From DATLGB01 sp963740765 (GTDB taxonomy: Bacteria > Actinomycetota > Thermoleophilia > Solirubrobacterales > Solirubrobacteraceae), in NCBI GenBank assembly GCA_963740765.1, contig CAVUFN010000010.1, forward strand, positions 1 to 64,000: a DNA stretch of 64,000 nucleotides, in the 5' to 3' direction. The first letter of the stretch is position 1. Each line of letters begins with the position of its first letter. Below the pieces are notes generated by a model that made no database searches, was not told where the DNA came from, and was given only the letters and a program-made list of their open reading frames with translations. The translations under genes and the position numbers were made by a program. Positions 1-8,606 of this stretch are shown piece by piece.

Positions 1-3000
1 GCGACGACGTCCAGCTCGCCGCTGTCCTTGGGCCGGTAGAAGTCGGCGATGCACAGGCGCTCGCCCTTGGGCTGGCGCGGGAAGACGAACCGCTCGAGCA
101 CCGTCTCGCGATCCTCCGGGTCCAGCACGACGACGTCGTTGCCCTCGGAGTACGCGGGGAAGTAGCCCAGCAGCGCGCGCGGCTGCAGGTAGTCCTGCTC
201 GGCCCACATGCGCTCCAGCCGCGGCAGGAAGTCGCCCTCGATGAGCTCCTTCCAGGCCTCGCCCTTGACGCCGCGCCCGCCCCAGTGCAGCTTGAACAGC
301 ACGTGCGTGTCGAGGTGCCGGTAGATCTCGTCCATGTCGACGTCGATCTCCTGCACGCCCCAGAAGGGTGGTGTCGGGACCGGGACGTCGGTGCGCGCCT
401 CGGAGCGGACGGTGTCGTCGTCGGTGGGCAGCGCCTCGGGCTCGGGACCCTTCTCGCGCAGCACCTTCGCCTCGTCGCGCATCTTCTCCACGAGCCGCTC
501 GCGCGCCTCGCCCTCGACGAGCTGGTCCATGACGGACAGGCCCTCGAAGGCGTCCTTGCAGTAGAAGACGCCGCCGCCGTAGATGTCCTCGGACTCGCGG
601 CCGCCCGGGTAGAGGATGCGCCGGCCGAAGTTGCGGTTGATCGCGGCCCCGCCGATCAGGACGGGCACGTCGAAGCCCTGCGAATGCAGCTCCTGGACGG
701 CCAGCGGCATCTGCTTGGAGGTCGAGACGAGCAGCGCGCTCAGGCCGATCGCGGTCGCCTCGTGCTCCTTGGCGGCGTCGAGGATCGTGCCGATCGGGAC
801 CTGCTTGCCGAGGTCGACGACGGAGTAGCCGTTGTTGGTCAGGATCGTGTTGACGAGCGACTTGCCGATGTCGTGCACGTCGCCGAACACGGTCGCCAGG
901 ACGACGGTGCCCTTGGTGTAGCCCTCGATGCGGTCGAGGAACTCCTCGAGCTTGGCGACCGCGCGCTTCATGACCTCGGCCGACTGCAGCACGAAGGGCA
1001 GGATCAGCTCGCCGGCGCCGAACTTGTCCCCGACCTCCTTCATGGCGGGCAGCAGCACGTCGTTGAGGGTGGGGACCGCGCCGATCTTGTCCACGGAGCG
1101 CACGATCTGGTCCTCCACGCCGTCCTTCTTGCGGCGCAGGATGTGCCAGTGCAGCGCGTCCTCGGGCTCCATGCCCGCGGTCGGGTCGGCGACCTCGGCC
1201 TCCTCGGCCGGGCCCTTGGACTCGAAGTGCTCGATGAAGCGCTCGAGCGCGTCCTCACGCGTGTTGAAGACGAGATCGTTGGCCAGGCCGCGCTCCTCGT
1301 CGTCGATCTCCGCGTACGGGGTGATGTGGTTCGGGTTGACCATCGCCAGGTCGAGCCCGGCCTCGACGCAGTGGTGCAGGAAGACCGAGTTCAGGACGGA
1401 CCGCGCCGGCAGCCCGATGCCGAAGGAGACGTTGGAGACGCCCAGCGAGGTGAGCACGCCCGGCAGCTCGGACTTGATCAGCCGGATGCCCTCGATCGTC
1501 TCGACCGCGGACGGCTTCCACTCGTCGTCGCCGGTGGTCAGCGTGAAGGTCAGCGCGTCGAAGATCAGCAGGCGCGGATCCAGGCCGTGCTCCTCGCAGG
1601 CGATCGAGTGCAGGCGCTGGGCGATCTCGAGCTTGCGCTCGCGCGTCTTGCCCATGCCGACCTCGTCGATCGTCAGCGCGATCAGCGCCGCGCCGTGCTG
1701 GAGCACCAGCGGCATGACCGAGTCCATCTTGTCCCGGCCGGCCTCGAGGTTGACGGAGTTGACGATCGCGCGGCCCGGGATCTGGTCGAGCGCCGTCGCG
1801 ATGACGTCCGGCTCGGTGGAGTCGATCTGGATCGGGGCGGGCTGTGAGAGCGAGACCTTCTTCGCGGTCTGGCGCATCTGCTCGTCCTCGTCCTGGCGCT
1901 CGGTGAGCGCGACGCAGAGGTCGAGCACGTGCGCGCCGCCCTCGACCTGGTCCTCGGCGACCTGGACGAGCGAGTCGTAGTCGTCGGCCAGCAGCAGCTC
2001 CTTGGCCTTGCGCGAGCCCTGCGAGTTCACGCGCTCGCCGACCAGGGTCGGGCGCGGCTCCTGCACGATCGGCGCGGCGGCGATCATCGAGGAGATGCGC
2101 GGCTCGCGCGGCTCGGGCCGCTCGGAGCTGGGCAGGCCCTTGACGCGCTCGGCGATCGCGCGGATGTGGTCCGGGGTGGTGCCGCAGCAGCCGCCGACGA
2201 CGTTGACGCCGTAGCGCTCGACGAACTCGCCCAGCGACTCGGCCAGCGGCTCGGGCTCCTCCGGGAAGATCGTCTCGCCGTCCGGGCCCTGATGGGGGAG
2301 ACCGGCGTTGGGGATGCAGTGGATCGGCTTGGAGCTGAACTCGCCCAGGTAGCGGATCGCGTCGCGCATGTCCTCCGGGCCGGTCGAGCAGTTGAGCCCG
2401 ATCACGTCGACGTCGAGCGCCTCCAGCGTCGTCAGCACGGAGTCGATGTCCGTGCCCAGCAGCATCTTGCCGCCGTTGGGCAGCAGGGAGACCGAGCACT
2501 GGATCGGGACGGTGCGGCCGGTGGCCTCGAACGCCTCGCGGGTACCGAAGATGGCGGCCTTGACCTCGAGGATGTCCTGCGCCGTCTCGATGATGATCAG
2601 GTCGACGCCGCCCTCCAGCAGCCCGCGCGCCTGCTCCTCGAAGACCTCGACGAGCTCGCGGAAGCGGATGGAGCCCAGGGTCGGGTCGTCCGACGCCGGC
2701 AGGTGGCCGGTCGGGCCGATCGAGCCGGCGACGAAACGATCCTCGCCGACCGCCTCGCGGGCGATCTCCGCCGCCCGGCGGTTGATCTCGAGCGTGTGCT
2801 CGGCCAGGCCCCACTCCTCGAGCTTGATGCGCGACGCCTGGAACGTGTCGGTCTCGACGACCTCTGCGCCGGCGTCGACCATCGCGCGATGGAGGTCGCG
2901 GATGACGTCGGGCCGGTTGAGCACGAGCGCCTCGTGCGCACGGCCGGGAAGCTTGTAGTCGTCCTCCAGCGAGAGGTCGAACTGCTCGAGGGTCGCGCCC

Positions 3001-3059
3001 ATACCGCCGTCGAAGACGACGACGTGGTCAGCGATCGCGGCGAGGTAGTCACGAGGCAT
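1..3059 (-). CDS. metH: cobalamin-dependent methionine synthase, 3' end beyond window
   Basis: Transfers the methyl group of methyltetrahydrofolate to homocysteine through cob(I)alamin to make methionine in the cytoplasm. About 1019 residues are in the window. The homocysteine-binding domain is first, with zinc ligands at Cys224 (in GLNCST) and Cys291-Cys292 (in GGCCGT). The pterin-binding domain follows, then the B12 domain with the base-off histidine His729 in GDVHDIG. The start of the AdoMet reactivation domain is visible (LFKLHWGGRG, FPAYSEG). The reading frame is unbroken. The ATG at 3059 is chosen because the homocysteine domain begins at once (FDGGMGATLEQ) and no better start lies upstream. 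No Shine-Dalgarno sequence is visible; see the palindrome entry. Confidence 0.96.
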   Translation of the reverse strand, partial: MPRDYLAAIADHVVVFDGGMGATLEQFDLSLEDDYKLPGRAHEALVLNRPDVIRDLHRAMVDAGAEVVETDTFQASRIKLEEWGLAEHTLEINRRAAEIAREAVGEDRFVAGSIGPTGHLPASDDPTLGSIRFRELVEVFEEQARGLLEGGVDLIIIETAQDILEVKAAIFGTREAFEATGRTVPIQCSVSLLPNGGKMLLGTDIDSVLTTLEALDVDVIGLNCSTGPEDMRDAIRYLGEFSSKPIHCIPNAGLPHQGPDGETIFPEEPEPLAESLGEFVERYGVNVVGGCCGTTPDHIRAIAERVKGLPSSERPEPREPRISSMIAAAPIVQEPRPTLVGERVNSQGSRKAKELLLADDYDSLVQVAEDQVEGGAHVLDLCVALTERQDEDEQMRQTAKKVSLSQPAPIQIDSTEPDVIATALDQIPGRAIVNSVNLEAGRDKMDSVMPLVLQHGAALIALTIDEVGMGKTRERKLEIAQRLHSIACEEHGLDPRLLIFDALTFTLTTGDDEWKPSAVETIEGIRLIKSELPGVLTSLGVSNVSFGIGLPARSVLNSVFLHHCVEAGLDLAMVNPNHITPYAEIDDEERGLANDLVFNTREDALERFIEHFESKGPAEEAEVADPTAGMEPEDALHWHILRRKKDGVEDQIVRSVDKIGAVPTLNDVLLPAMKEVGDKFGAGELILPFVLQSAEVMKRAVAKLEEFLDRIEGYTKGTVVLATVFGDVHDIGKSLVNTILTNNGYSVVDLGKQVPIGTILDAAKEHEATAIGLSALLVSTSKQMPLAVQELHSQGFDVPVLIGGAAINRNFGRRILYPGGRESEDIYGGGVFYCKDAFEGLSVMDQLVEGEARERLVEKMRDEAKVLREKGPEPEALPTDDDTVRSEARTDVPVPTPPFWGVQEIDVDMDEIYRHLDTHVLFKLHWGGRGVKGEAWKELIEGDFLPRLERMWAEQDYLQPRALLGYFPAYSEGNDVVVLDPEDRETVLERFVFPRQPKGERLCIADFYRPKDSGELDVV

Positions 3060-3103
3060 CCGGAGCAGTCTAGAGCAACCTTGACACACCTTTGTCAAGG
3101 TTG
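3060..3103 (-). promoter_or_regulatory. metH promoter/operator candidate with 11-bp palindrome
   Basis: An inverted repeat with perfect 11-bp arms (CAACCTTGACA / TGTCAAGGTTG) and a 6-nt loop spans 3076-3103, 17 bases upstream of the metH start. Read toward metH it contains TTGACA at 3098-3093. TAGACT at 3072-3067 fits the actinobacterial -10 pattern TANNNT, 7 nt before the ATG, and no Shine-Dalgarno is present. This suggests leaderless transcription with an operator over the -35 region. The spacer of 20 nt is longer than ideal. The arrangement is seen directly; the regulatory role is inference. Confidence 0.5.
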
Positions 3104-3107
3104 TGGG

Positions 3108-3262
3108 TCAGAAGTCCAAGCCCGGCACCGGGTCGATCGGGAGCGGCCCGTGCAGCGCTTCGAGCTCTTCGAGGTCCTGGCAGGCACGAGGAGGTCGATG
3201 TCCCGGGTCAAGCGGACGTAGCCGTGACTGATCACCGCCCATCCGCCGATCACCACGTAGCA
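3108..3262 (-). pseudogene. remnant of a nucleotidyltransferase-like gene
   Basis: On the minus strand one frame reads YVVIGGWAVISHGYVRLTRD followed by IDLLV, which resembles the N-terminal nucleotidyltransferase core (GG..A and the D-x-D metal site) of MNT/AbiEii-like proteins. A different frame then gives a C-terminal tail, DLEELEALHGPLPIDPVPGL, ending at a TGA at 3110-3108. The middle of the protein and its N-terminal helix are missing, and there is a frame change between the two pieces. It is therefore a decayed gene with an internal deletion. It sits beside the toxin-antitoxin pair and may be an older element of the same kind. Family assignment rests on motif recognition only. Confidence 0.55.
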
Positions 3263-3297
3263 CCGCTCAGCTCATCAGTTGATGCTAGTTTTCGTGC

Positions 3298-3495
3298 ATG
3301 CGCACCACGCTGAACCTCGATGACGATCTCCTGGCCGAGGCACAGAGGCTCACGGGGACCCGGGAAAAAAGCGTCCTGGTGCGCGAAGGGCTGCGCGCGC
3401 TGATCGAGCGCGAGAGCGCGCGCCGCCTAGCCCGTCTCGGCGGCAGCGCGCCCGATCTGGAGCCGATCCCGCGACGGCGGCCGACGGACCTTTGA
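3298..3495 (+). CDS. vapB: VapB-type antitoxin
   Basis: This 65-residue protein has the form of the antitoxin of a type II toxin-antitoxin pair. The N-terminus (MRTTLNLDDDLLAEAQRLTG) reads as a ribbon-helix-helix DNA-binding fold typical of VapB-like antitoxins with short N-terminal strands. The arginine- and proline-rich C-terminus would wrap the toxin. Its stop codon overlaps the toxin start by 4 nt (TTGA), so the two are translationally coupled. By family precedent it binds its own promoter, probably the AT-richer stretch just upstream (about 3275-3297). Confidence 0.85.
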   Translation: MRTTLNLDDDLLAEAQRLTGTREKSVLVREGLRALIERESARRLARLGGSAPDLEPIPRRRPTDL

Positions 3496-3860
3496 TCCTG
3501 CTCGACACCTCAGTCTGGATCGATCACCTCCGCGACAGCGACCACCAGGTCGTTGCGGCGCTCGAACGCGGTCAGGTCTTGGGTCACTCGTGGGTGACCG
3601 GCGAACTCGCGCTCGGACACATCCCAAACCGCAACGAAGTCCTGCGCCTGTTGAGCCGGCTTCCGCGTGCCACTGTCGCGATCGAGCCGGAGATCCTGGG
3701 GCTGGTCGCCGCTGAGGGGCTGTCGGAGCGAGGTATCGGGTTCGTGGACGCTGCGCTCCTGGCCTCCGCACGCCTGACGGCGGACGCCGCCCTGTGGACG
3801 CGGGACAAGCGACTGCGCGCGGTGGCAGCCGAGCTCGGCTGCGACGCCGGACGCGACTGA
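3492..3860 (+). CDS. vapC: PIN-domain ribonuclease toxin VapC
   Basis: This 122-residue PIN-domain protein has the usual VapC length. It opens with ILLDTSVWIDHL and carries the four expected acidic metal-binding residues: Asp5, Glu38 (TGELALG), Asp86 (GFVDAALL) and Asp105 (TRDKRL). VapC toxins cleave RNA, often tRNA or rRNA, when released from VapB. The start is a TTG inside the vapB stop. All catalytic residues are present, so it should be active. The RNA target cannot be told from sequence. Confidence 0.88.
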   Translation: MILLDTSVWIDHLRDSDHQVVAALERGQVLGHSWVTGELALGHIPNRNEVLRLLSRLPRATVAIEPEILGLVAAEGLSERGIGFVDAALLASARLTADAALWTRDKRLRAVAAELGCDAGRD

Positions 3861-3865
3861 ATCAG

Positions 3866-5272
3866 CTAAGTCGCGTAGAGGTCGGCAAGCGTCACCAGGA
3901 GGACGTCCTCCTCGGCGGCTCGTGCGCGCAGGACGTCCGTGAAGTCCTCTCGCGCGAACACCGCCAGACGCGCGAGGGCGGCCTTCCCCATCCGGTCGCG
4001 TGCGGCGATGAGGTCGTCGAGGACGCGTTCGTCTGCCCGCTTGCGCCACTTGCATGACCCGAGGAACGTGTACTTGCCCTTCCGGGTGCCGGCGACGTCG
4101 ACCTCGGTTTGGCCGTCGCGCGACATCCACGAGCCGATCTCGTCCAACTCTCCGACCATGTTCCCGCCCGCGTGTGTACCGACCCACGCCCGGCAGCACT
4201 CCTCGAACACGGGCCCCATGAGGTTGTCGATGTCGTCCTCGATCTCGCCGTAGACCTCGTCTACCCGACCGCGCTCGAGCCTGCTCCGGCGGGGGAAGAC
4301 GTAGCGGAACCAGAACCGGAAGAACGGATCGGCAAGCTCGTAGGTCCCGCGGGCCGGCGACTCCGCGGGGCCGACCGGCTCGCGCACTCGGACATAGCCG
4401 AGGTCACGTAGTCGTACCAGCTTGGCCGAGAGGTTGGCGGTGCTCTGCGACGTCTTCGTGGCGATCTCGTTGTGCTGGGTCGCTCCCGCGGCGATGACAC
4501 GCAGGACGGACAGATAAGTCGCCGGCGAGCGGACGCCTTCGCCTTGTCGGAGGAGGTTCAGCGGTTCCTCGTACATGGGCGAACCCCGCTCGAGGATGCG
4601 TTCGCGGATCATCTTCGGCGTCGTCAGAGCTCCGGCCCACACGTGATATTGCGGAGTGCCGCCGAGGGCGGCATAGCGCCGGATCGCCTGTTCAGGGCTC
4701 TGGTCGAGGAATCGGGCGGCGTCGCGGAAGCCCAGCGGCTCGAGCCGGGGTCGCTGGGTCGCTCGACCGTAGAGCGGCGAACCATGGTCGAGCAGGCCGT
4801 CCATGAAGGTGAGCGCGCTCCCTGAGAGCACCAGCATCACGGCTGTGCCGGCCCGTTGCCACTCGTCCCAGGCTCGCTGGATCATCGATGGGAGCGCGCT
4901 TTGCGAGGCGCAGAGCCATTGGAACTCGTCGAGGACGACGCAGAGGCCTTCCTCCTCCGCTTGCGCGCCGATGAAGTCCAGCGCGTCCGTCCAGGCGTCG
5001 AACCGCAAAGGGGGGCTCCCTGCCAGCAGCGTCGACGCTTCGTTGGCGAGCAGCTGCAACTGGCCCTGCTCGTCCTGCTCGTCGGCCTGGAAGCTGATGA
5101 GGCGGGGCCCGGTCAGCGCTCGCTCCAGCAGCGCGCTCTTGCCGACTCGCCTCCGGCCGGTGAGCACGATGAGCTGCGGCGGCTCCAGGGCGGCCGCCTT
5201 CAGGACGGCCATCTCGCGTTCGCGATCGACAAACACATGAGGAAGCGTACCGCTCAATCGCAATTTACTCAA
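3866..5272 (-). CDS. AAA ATPase of the archaeal-type/DUF234 family
   Basis: This 468-residue protein has a Walker A motif GRRRVGKS at residues 39-46 and a Walker B-like segment (VVLDEFQW) near 110. A winged-helix region follows (HNEIATKTSQSTANLSAKLV). The C-terminal part (EVDVAG...LGSCKW) resembles a PD-(D/E)xK nuclease-like fold, as in DUF234 ATPases. The role of this family is poorly known; some members lie in defence or mobile contexts. The TTG at 5272 lies inside repeated CTCAATC/GATTGAG boxes, so a GTG at 5236, just before FVDRERE, is an attractive alternative start. It ends 6 bp from vapC, tail to tail. Confidence 0.8.
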   Translation of the reverse strand: MSKLRLSGTLPHVFVDREREMAVLKAAALEPPQLIVLTGRRRVGKSALLERALTGPRLISFQADEQDEQGQLQLLANEASTLLAGSPPLRFDAWTDALDFIGAQAEEEGLCVVLDEFQWLCASQSALPSMIQRAWDEWQRAGTAVMLVLSGSALTFMDGLLDHGSPLYGRATQRPRLEPLGFRDAARFLDQSPEQAIRRYAALGGTPQYHVWAGALTTPKMIRERILERGSPMYEEPLNLLRQGEGVRSPATYLSVLRVIAAGATQHNEIATKTSQSTANLSAKLVRLRDLGYVRVREPVGPAESPARGTYELADPFFRFWFRYVFPRRSRLERGRVDEVYGEIEDDIDNLMGPVFEECCRAWVGTHAGGNMVGELDEIGSWMSRDGQTEVDVAGTRKGKYTFLGSCKWRKRADERVLDDLIAARDRMGKAALARLAVFAREDFTDVLRARAAEEDVLLVTLADLYAT

Positions 5273-5298
5273 TCACGACTTAGTAAGCCGGGATTGAG
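5253..5298. promoter_or_regulatory. repeated CTCAATC boxes upstream of the AAA ATPase gene
   Basis: Three copies of the heptamer CTCAATC/GATTGAG occur here: plus-strand CTCAATC at 5253-5259 and 5268-5274, and the inverted copy at 5292-5298. A TTACT...AGTAA inverted pair lies between the outer copies. The segment is AT-rich compared with its surroundings and precedes the ATPase gene, so it could be an operator and promoter. Function is inferred. Confidence 0.35.
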
Positions 5299-5312
5299 CT
5301 ACGAAGAGATGA

Positions 5313-6433
5313 TCAGGCCGAGGGCGGGGCGAGGTCCATCGCGTCGCCCTCGTAGGTGACGCCGACGGGCTCGAGCACGACGCTGCGCGGGCCTGCCTCG
5401 ACCCGGCCGGCGACGCGGGCGGGGAGGTCGAGGGCGGCGGCCAGCTCGACCACGCGCTCACCCGTCCCGGCGGCGACGTAGACCGCGAAGCCGCAGCCCA
5501 TGTTGAAGGTCGAGTACGCGTCCGCGTCGGAGAGGCGGGCCTGCTCGCTCAGGTACGCCAGGACCGGGGGGACGTCCGGCAGGTCGGTGATGCGATAGGT
5601 GAAGTCGTGCTTGGGTCGCATCAGCTTGAGCATCCCGTGGCCCGTGATGTGGCTGAGGTAGTGGACCGGCACGGCGTCCTCGAGCAGGGCCTTGACCAGC
5701 GGCACGTACATCGCCGACGGGCGCAGAAGCGCCGCGCCGAACGTGTCCCCGTCGGAGAGCTCCGCCCCGTAGCCGGCCTCCTGCGCGATCAGGCGCGCAA
5801 GCGAGACCCCGTTGGCGTGGATGCCCGTGCTCTCGACGAAGACGATCTCGTCGCCGTCCTGCGAGCGTCGTCGCCCAGGATCGCGCCGCCGCCGCCCGGC
5901 ACCACGCCCATCGCCGCGCCGGCCAGCTCGATCTCGCCGTCCGTGACCAGCTCGGGGAGGGAGGGCGACTCGCCGCCGCCCCAGGTCGCACCCGCGTCCT
6001 CGCACGCCCGCCGCCAGCCGTCCAGCAGGTCGGCGCCGCGCTTGGCGTCCGTGTACCAGTCGGAGCTGCCCGTCGCGAAGTAGGCGTTGATGACCAGGGG
6101 GAGGGCGCCGACGCAGCAGAGGTCGTTGGCGATCGCGGCGACCGTGTCGTAGGCGACGGCGCCGAAGTGCGACTCCCCGGTCTCCTCGTAGACGCGGCGC
6201 GCGACCATGGCCTTCGTCCCCAGCCCCTCGACGACGAAGGCGAAGGTCTGGCCGCCCATCTCGAAGGCGAACGCCGGCTCGCCGCGCGAGGCGTCGAGCG
6301 CCCGCGCGCCGTGGGCGGCGAGCAGCGGCGACGTGGCCAGCGCCTGGTCGAGCGCGTTGCGCTTGCCGGCGTCGAGCGTCTCGTAATCGACACCCGTGTC
6401 GCTGTACGTCGTCGACTTCGGCTCGGGCGTCAC
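5313..6433 (-). CDS. purM: phosphoribosylformylglycinamidine cyclo-ligase (AIR synthase), frameshifted
   Basis: PurM closes the imidazole ring in purine synthesis: FGAM plus ATP gives aminoimidazole ribonucleotide. The N-terminal part reads SDTGVDYETLDAGK, GTKAMVARRVYEETG and AYDTVAAIANDLCC, all typical of PurM. The C-terminal part reads STGIHANGVSLAR and FNMGCGFAVYV. The two halves lie in different frames, joined near 5864-5872 after ILGDD; one extra base there would restore a single protein of about 374 residues, slightly longer than usual. As purM is normally single-copy and needed for purine synthesis, a sequence error is more likely than gene loss. The start is a GTG at 6433. Confidence 0.88.
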
Positions 6434-6627
6434 GGCGGCAGCGTACCCGCGGCTCCGGTCGGGCCGGCACCGAGCACTCGACTTACAGCGGATCGCATGA
6501 GCGAGGACCACCGCAAGCTGGAGGTGCGGGCATACTTCGAGGCGATGACTTCCTCGTTGCGACCCGATCGTCCGCGCGCTGGGTGTCGTACGGCAAAAAG
6601 GGCAGCTGATCGGGAGCCCGGGCGCTG

Positions 6628-7476
6628 ATGGGAGCTCACGATTGGCTCCCGGATTCCGCCGGACGGCCAAGCGAACAACCCACTAGCCCATCGCTGGGAT
6701 CAGACAAGTGGGCGCCGCCGACGACCCCCACTGCCTCGGCGGTCGTAGCGGCGCCTGCGCCGCGACGACGACGCTCGCGTCGTAAGTGGATTGCCGCTGG
6801 ATCGCTTGCGGTGGCGGCTGCGACTGTGCTGGCCATCGTGCTGTTGAGCGACGACACGACCAAGTCCAGGGATCGCCCGGGTACGGCGCCTTCCGTCTCG
6901 GACGCGGCTGAGCTGAAAGCACTGAAGGGCATCGACCAGACCGGCAGCGTCCTCGGGGACACCGACGCCCGAGCCCGGCTCACGGTGTTCGCCAACATCG
7001 CGTCGACGGAGTACGCCACCTTCGATCGCGAGGTCCTGCCGCTTCTGCTGCGACGTTTCGTGCGGTCCAGCCGCCTGGCCGTGCAGGTGCGTACGCAGCC
7101 GACGCCCACGGGGGGTGACATCGCCGGACCCGCCCGGTATGCGCAAGCGGCGGGCCTGCAGACGATGCTGTGGCAGTTCGTCCGGGCACTGGCCGCAACG
7201 CCCCAGACGGACGGGACCGCCGATCGCATCGACGCGGCGGTCGCCTCGATCCCTGGCCTGGATCCCGCGAAGCTCCGAAACGACCTCGACTCCGCCCGCG
7301 TGAGGAAGGCAACCGGCACCGCGGCGGACCTGGCCCGCGCCGAGGCTCCACGTGGGGCACCGACGTTCACGCTGACGTGGCCCGGCCACCGCGCACGGGG
7401 CGCGCTGACGCGCTCGCCTTCGAACTTCGTTGCCCTTGCGCGCCGGGCGGTCAGCGATGCGGACCGGCGTCGATGA
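6628..7476 (+). CDS. membrane-anchored DsbA-like protein lacking the CxxC motif
   Basis: This 282-residue protein has a proline-rich cytoplasmic tail, a basic stretch (RRRRSRRK, about 46-53) and one membrane helix (about 54-73). An extracytoplasmic thioredoxin/DsbA-like domain follows. It aligns with the family pattern FADxQCPYCxxFxREVLP, but the active-site cysteines are replaced by Ser126-Thr-Glu-Tyr129. The cis-proline loop is retained as RGAPTF. It cannot do thiol-disulfide exchange by the usual route and may act as a binding or chaperone module. Its 3' end overlaps the convergent glycosyltransferase by 26 bp. Confidence 0.65.
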   Translation: MGAHDWLPDSAGRPSEQPTSPSLGSDKWAPPTTPTASAVVAAPAPRRRRSRRKWIAAGSLAVAAATVLAIVLLSDDTTKSRDRPGTAPSVSDAAELKALKGIDQTGSVLGDTDARARLTVFANIASTEYATFDREVLPLLLRRFVRSSRLAVQVRTQPTPTGGDIAGPARYAQAAGLQTMLWQFVRALAATPQTDGTADRIDAAVASIPGLDPAKLRNDLDSARVRKATGTAADLARAEAPRGAPTFTLTWPGHRARGALTRSPSNFVALARRAVSDADRRR

Positions 7477-8585
7477 GACGCTCGTGCTCGCGCAGGACGG
7501 CGTCGAGCCAGCGACGTTCCGTGAGCTGACCGGCGGTCTCGCGGCCGCCCGCACGCAGGCGCGCGCGCAGGTGCGAGTCGGTCAGTCGTTCGACCGCTGA
7601 GGCCAGTCCGGCGGCGTCGCCGGCCGTGAACAGCAGCGTGTTTTCACCATCGCGCAGGTAGTCCCCCGAGCCGCCCTGCCCGGTGGCGATCACCGGGCGG
7701 CCCACGGCCATCGACTCGAGCGGCACGAGCCCGAAGGGCTCAGGCCAGGTGACGGGGAACACCGTGACGTCGCCGGCGGCGTAGACCTCGCCCAAGCGTT
7801 CGCGCGGGACTGGCGCCTCGAAGGTCACGCGAGGGTTGACGCCGAGGTCTCCGGCCAAGCGTTGCAACCGGTCGGCCTCGCTGGGATCGCCGCCGCCGAC
7901 GATGCGGAGGGTCGCCTTCGGAAGCAGCGCGAGGGCCTCGATCGCGGTCGCGATGCCCTTGCGCTCGTCGATGCGCCCCACGTACACGAGCCGGTCGCCC
8001 CACGGTTGATCCGGCGCCTCGCGGAAGACCGGAGCGACACCCAGCGGCTCGACGACCGTCTCGCCGAGATCACCGCGTTCCCCGATCGCCGCCTTGCGGA
8101 CGCCTTCGGCGCAGAACACCCAGCGCGCCGCGCGATCCCATCGCACCCGACGCGGGTCGATCCGCGACCACTGGTCGACCATCGGGGCATAGACGAGCCA
8201 GTCGTCGATGATCCATCCGGACGGCCGGCAGGCGCGACCGCCGGATCAGCGAGGTGGACATGCCCCCCATCGACCACCACGACACCGCGTCCGGCCGGAA
8301 GTCGGCGACGTGCCGCCGCCACGTTGCGGCGTTGTGTCGCTCGAGCCGGAGGCGCTCACGCCACGAGAGGCGCGGGAAGTCGTGGTCGCGCCAGTACCAG
8401 CGAAGGTCACGGTGGACGTCCGGGTCCGCGTCCTCGAGGGTCACGTCCGACTCCCGATGGTCGGCGGCGAGGACGCGCACCGCGTGCCCGGCGCCGCGGA
8501 GATGCTCGACCGCCGCCTGCCACAAGAGCTCGTACCCACCGAGGTGGTGCGGTGGGTAGAGGTTGCCGACGGTCAGGATGCGCAC
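7451..8585 (-). CDS. GT4-type glycosyltransferase, frameshifted
   Basis: This is a GT-B fold, family 4-type transferase for surface glycan synthesis. The N-terminal half begins VRILTVGNLYPPHHLGGYEL with the glycine-rich acceptor-site loop. The C-terminal half has VGRIDERKGIATAIEAL and the nucleotide-sugar motif EPFGLVPLESMAVGRPV. The halves are in different frames, joined near 8215-8220 (after LPAV), where one base too many appears; removing it gives a continuous protein of about 377 residues. The start is a GTG at 8585. It is divergent from the next gene with only 21 bp between starts. Sugar donor and acceptor are unknown. Confidence 0.82.
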
Positions 8586-8606
8586 GTCGGCATATCCTGC
8601 CGCTCC

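Noticed and set aside
285..1847. 520-codon open frame on the plus strand
   Set aside because: It is antisense to the unbroken metH frame, is low in hydrophobic patterning typical of proteins, and shows no recognisable domain; such frames are common in GC-rich DNA.
6497..6628. 43-codon plus-strand frame starting MSEDHRKLEVRAYFEAM
   Set aside because: It overlaps the next start neatly, but no family is recognised and the C-terminal half is Arg-rich noise; not enough support to call a gene.
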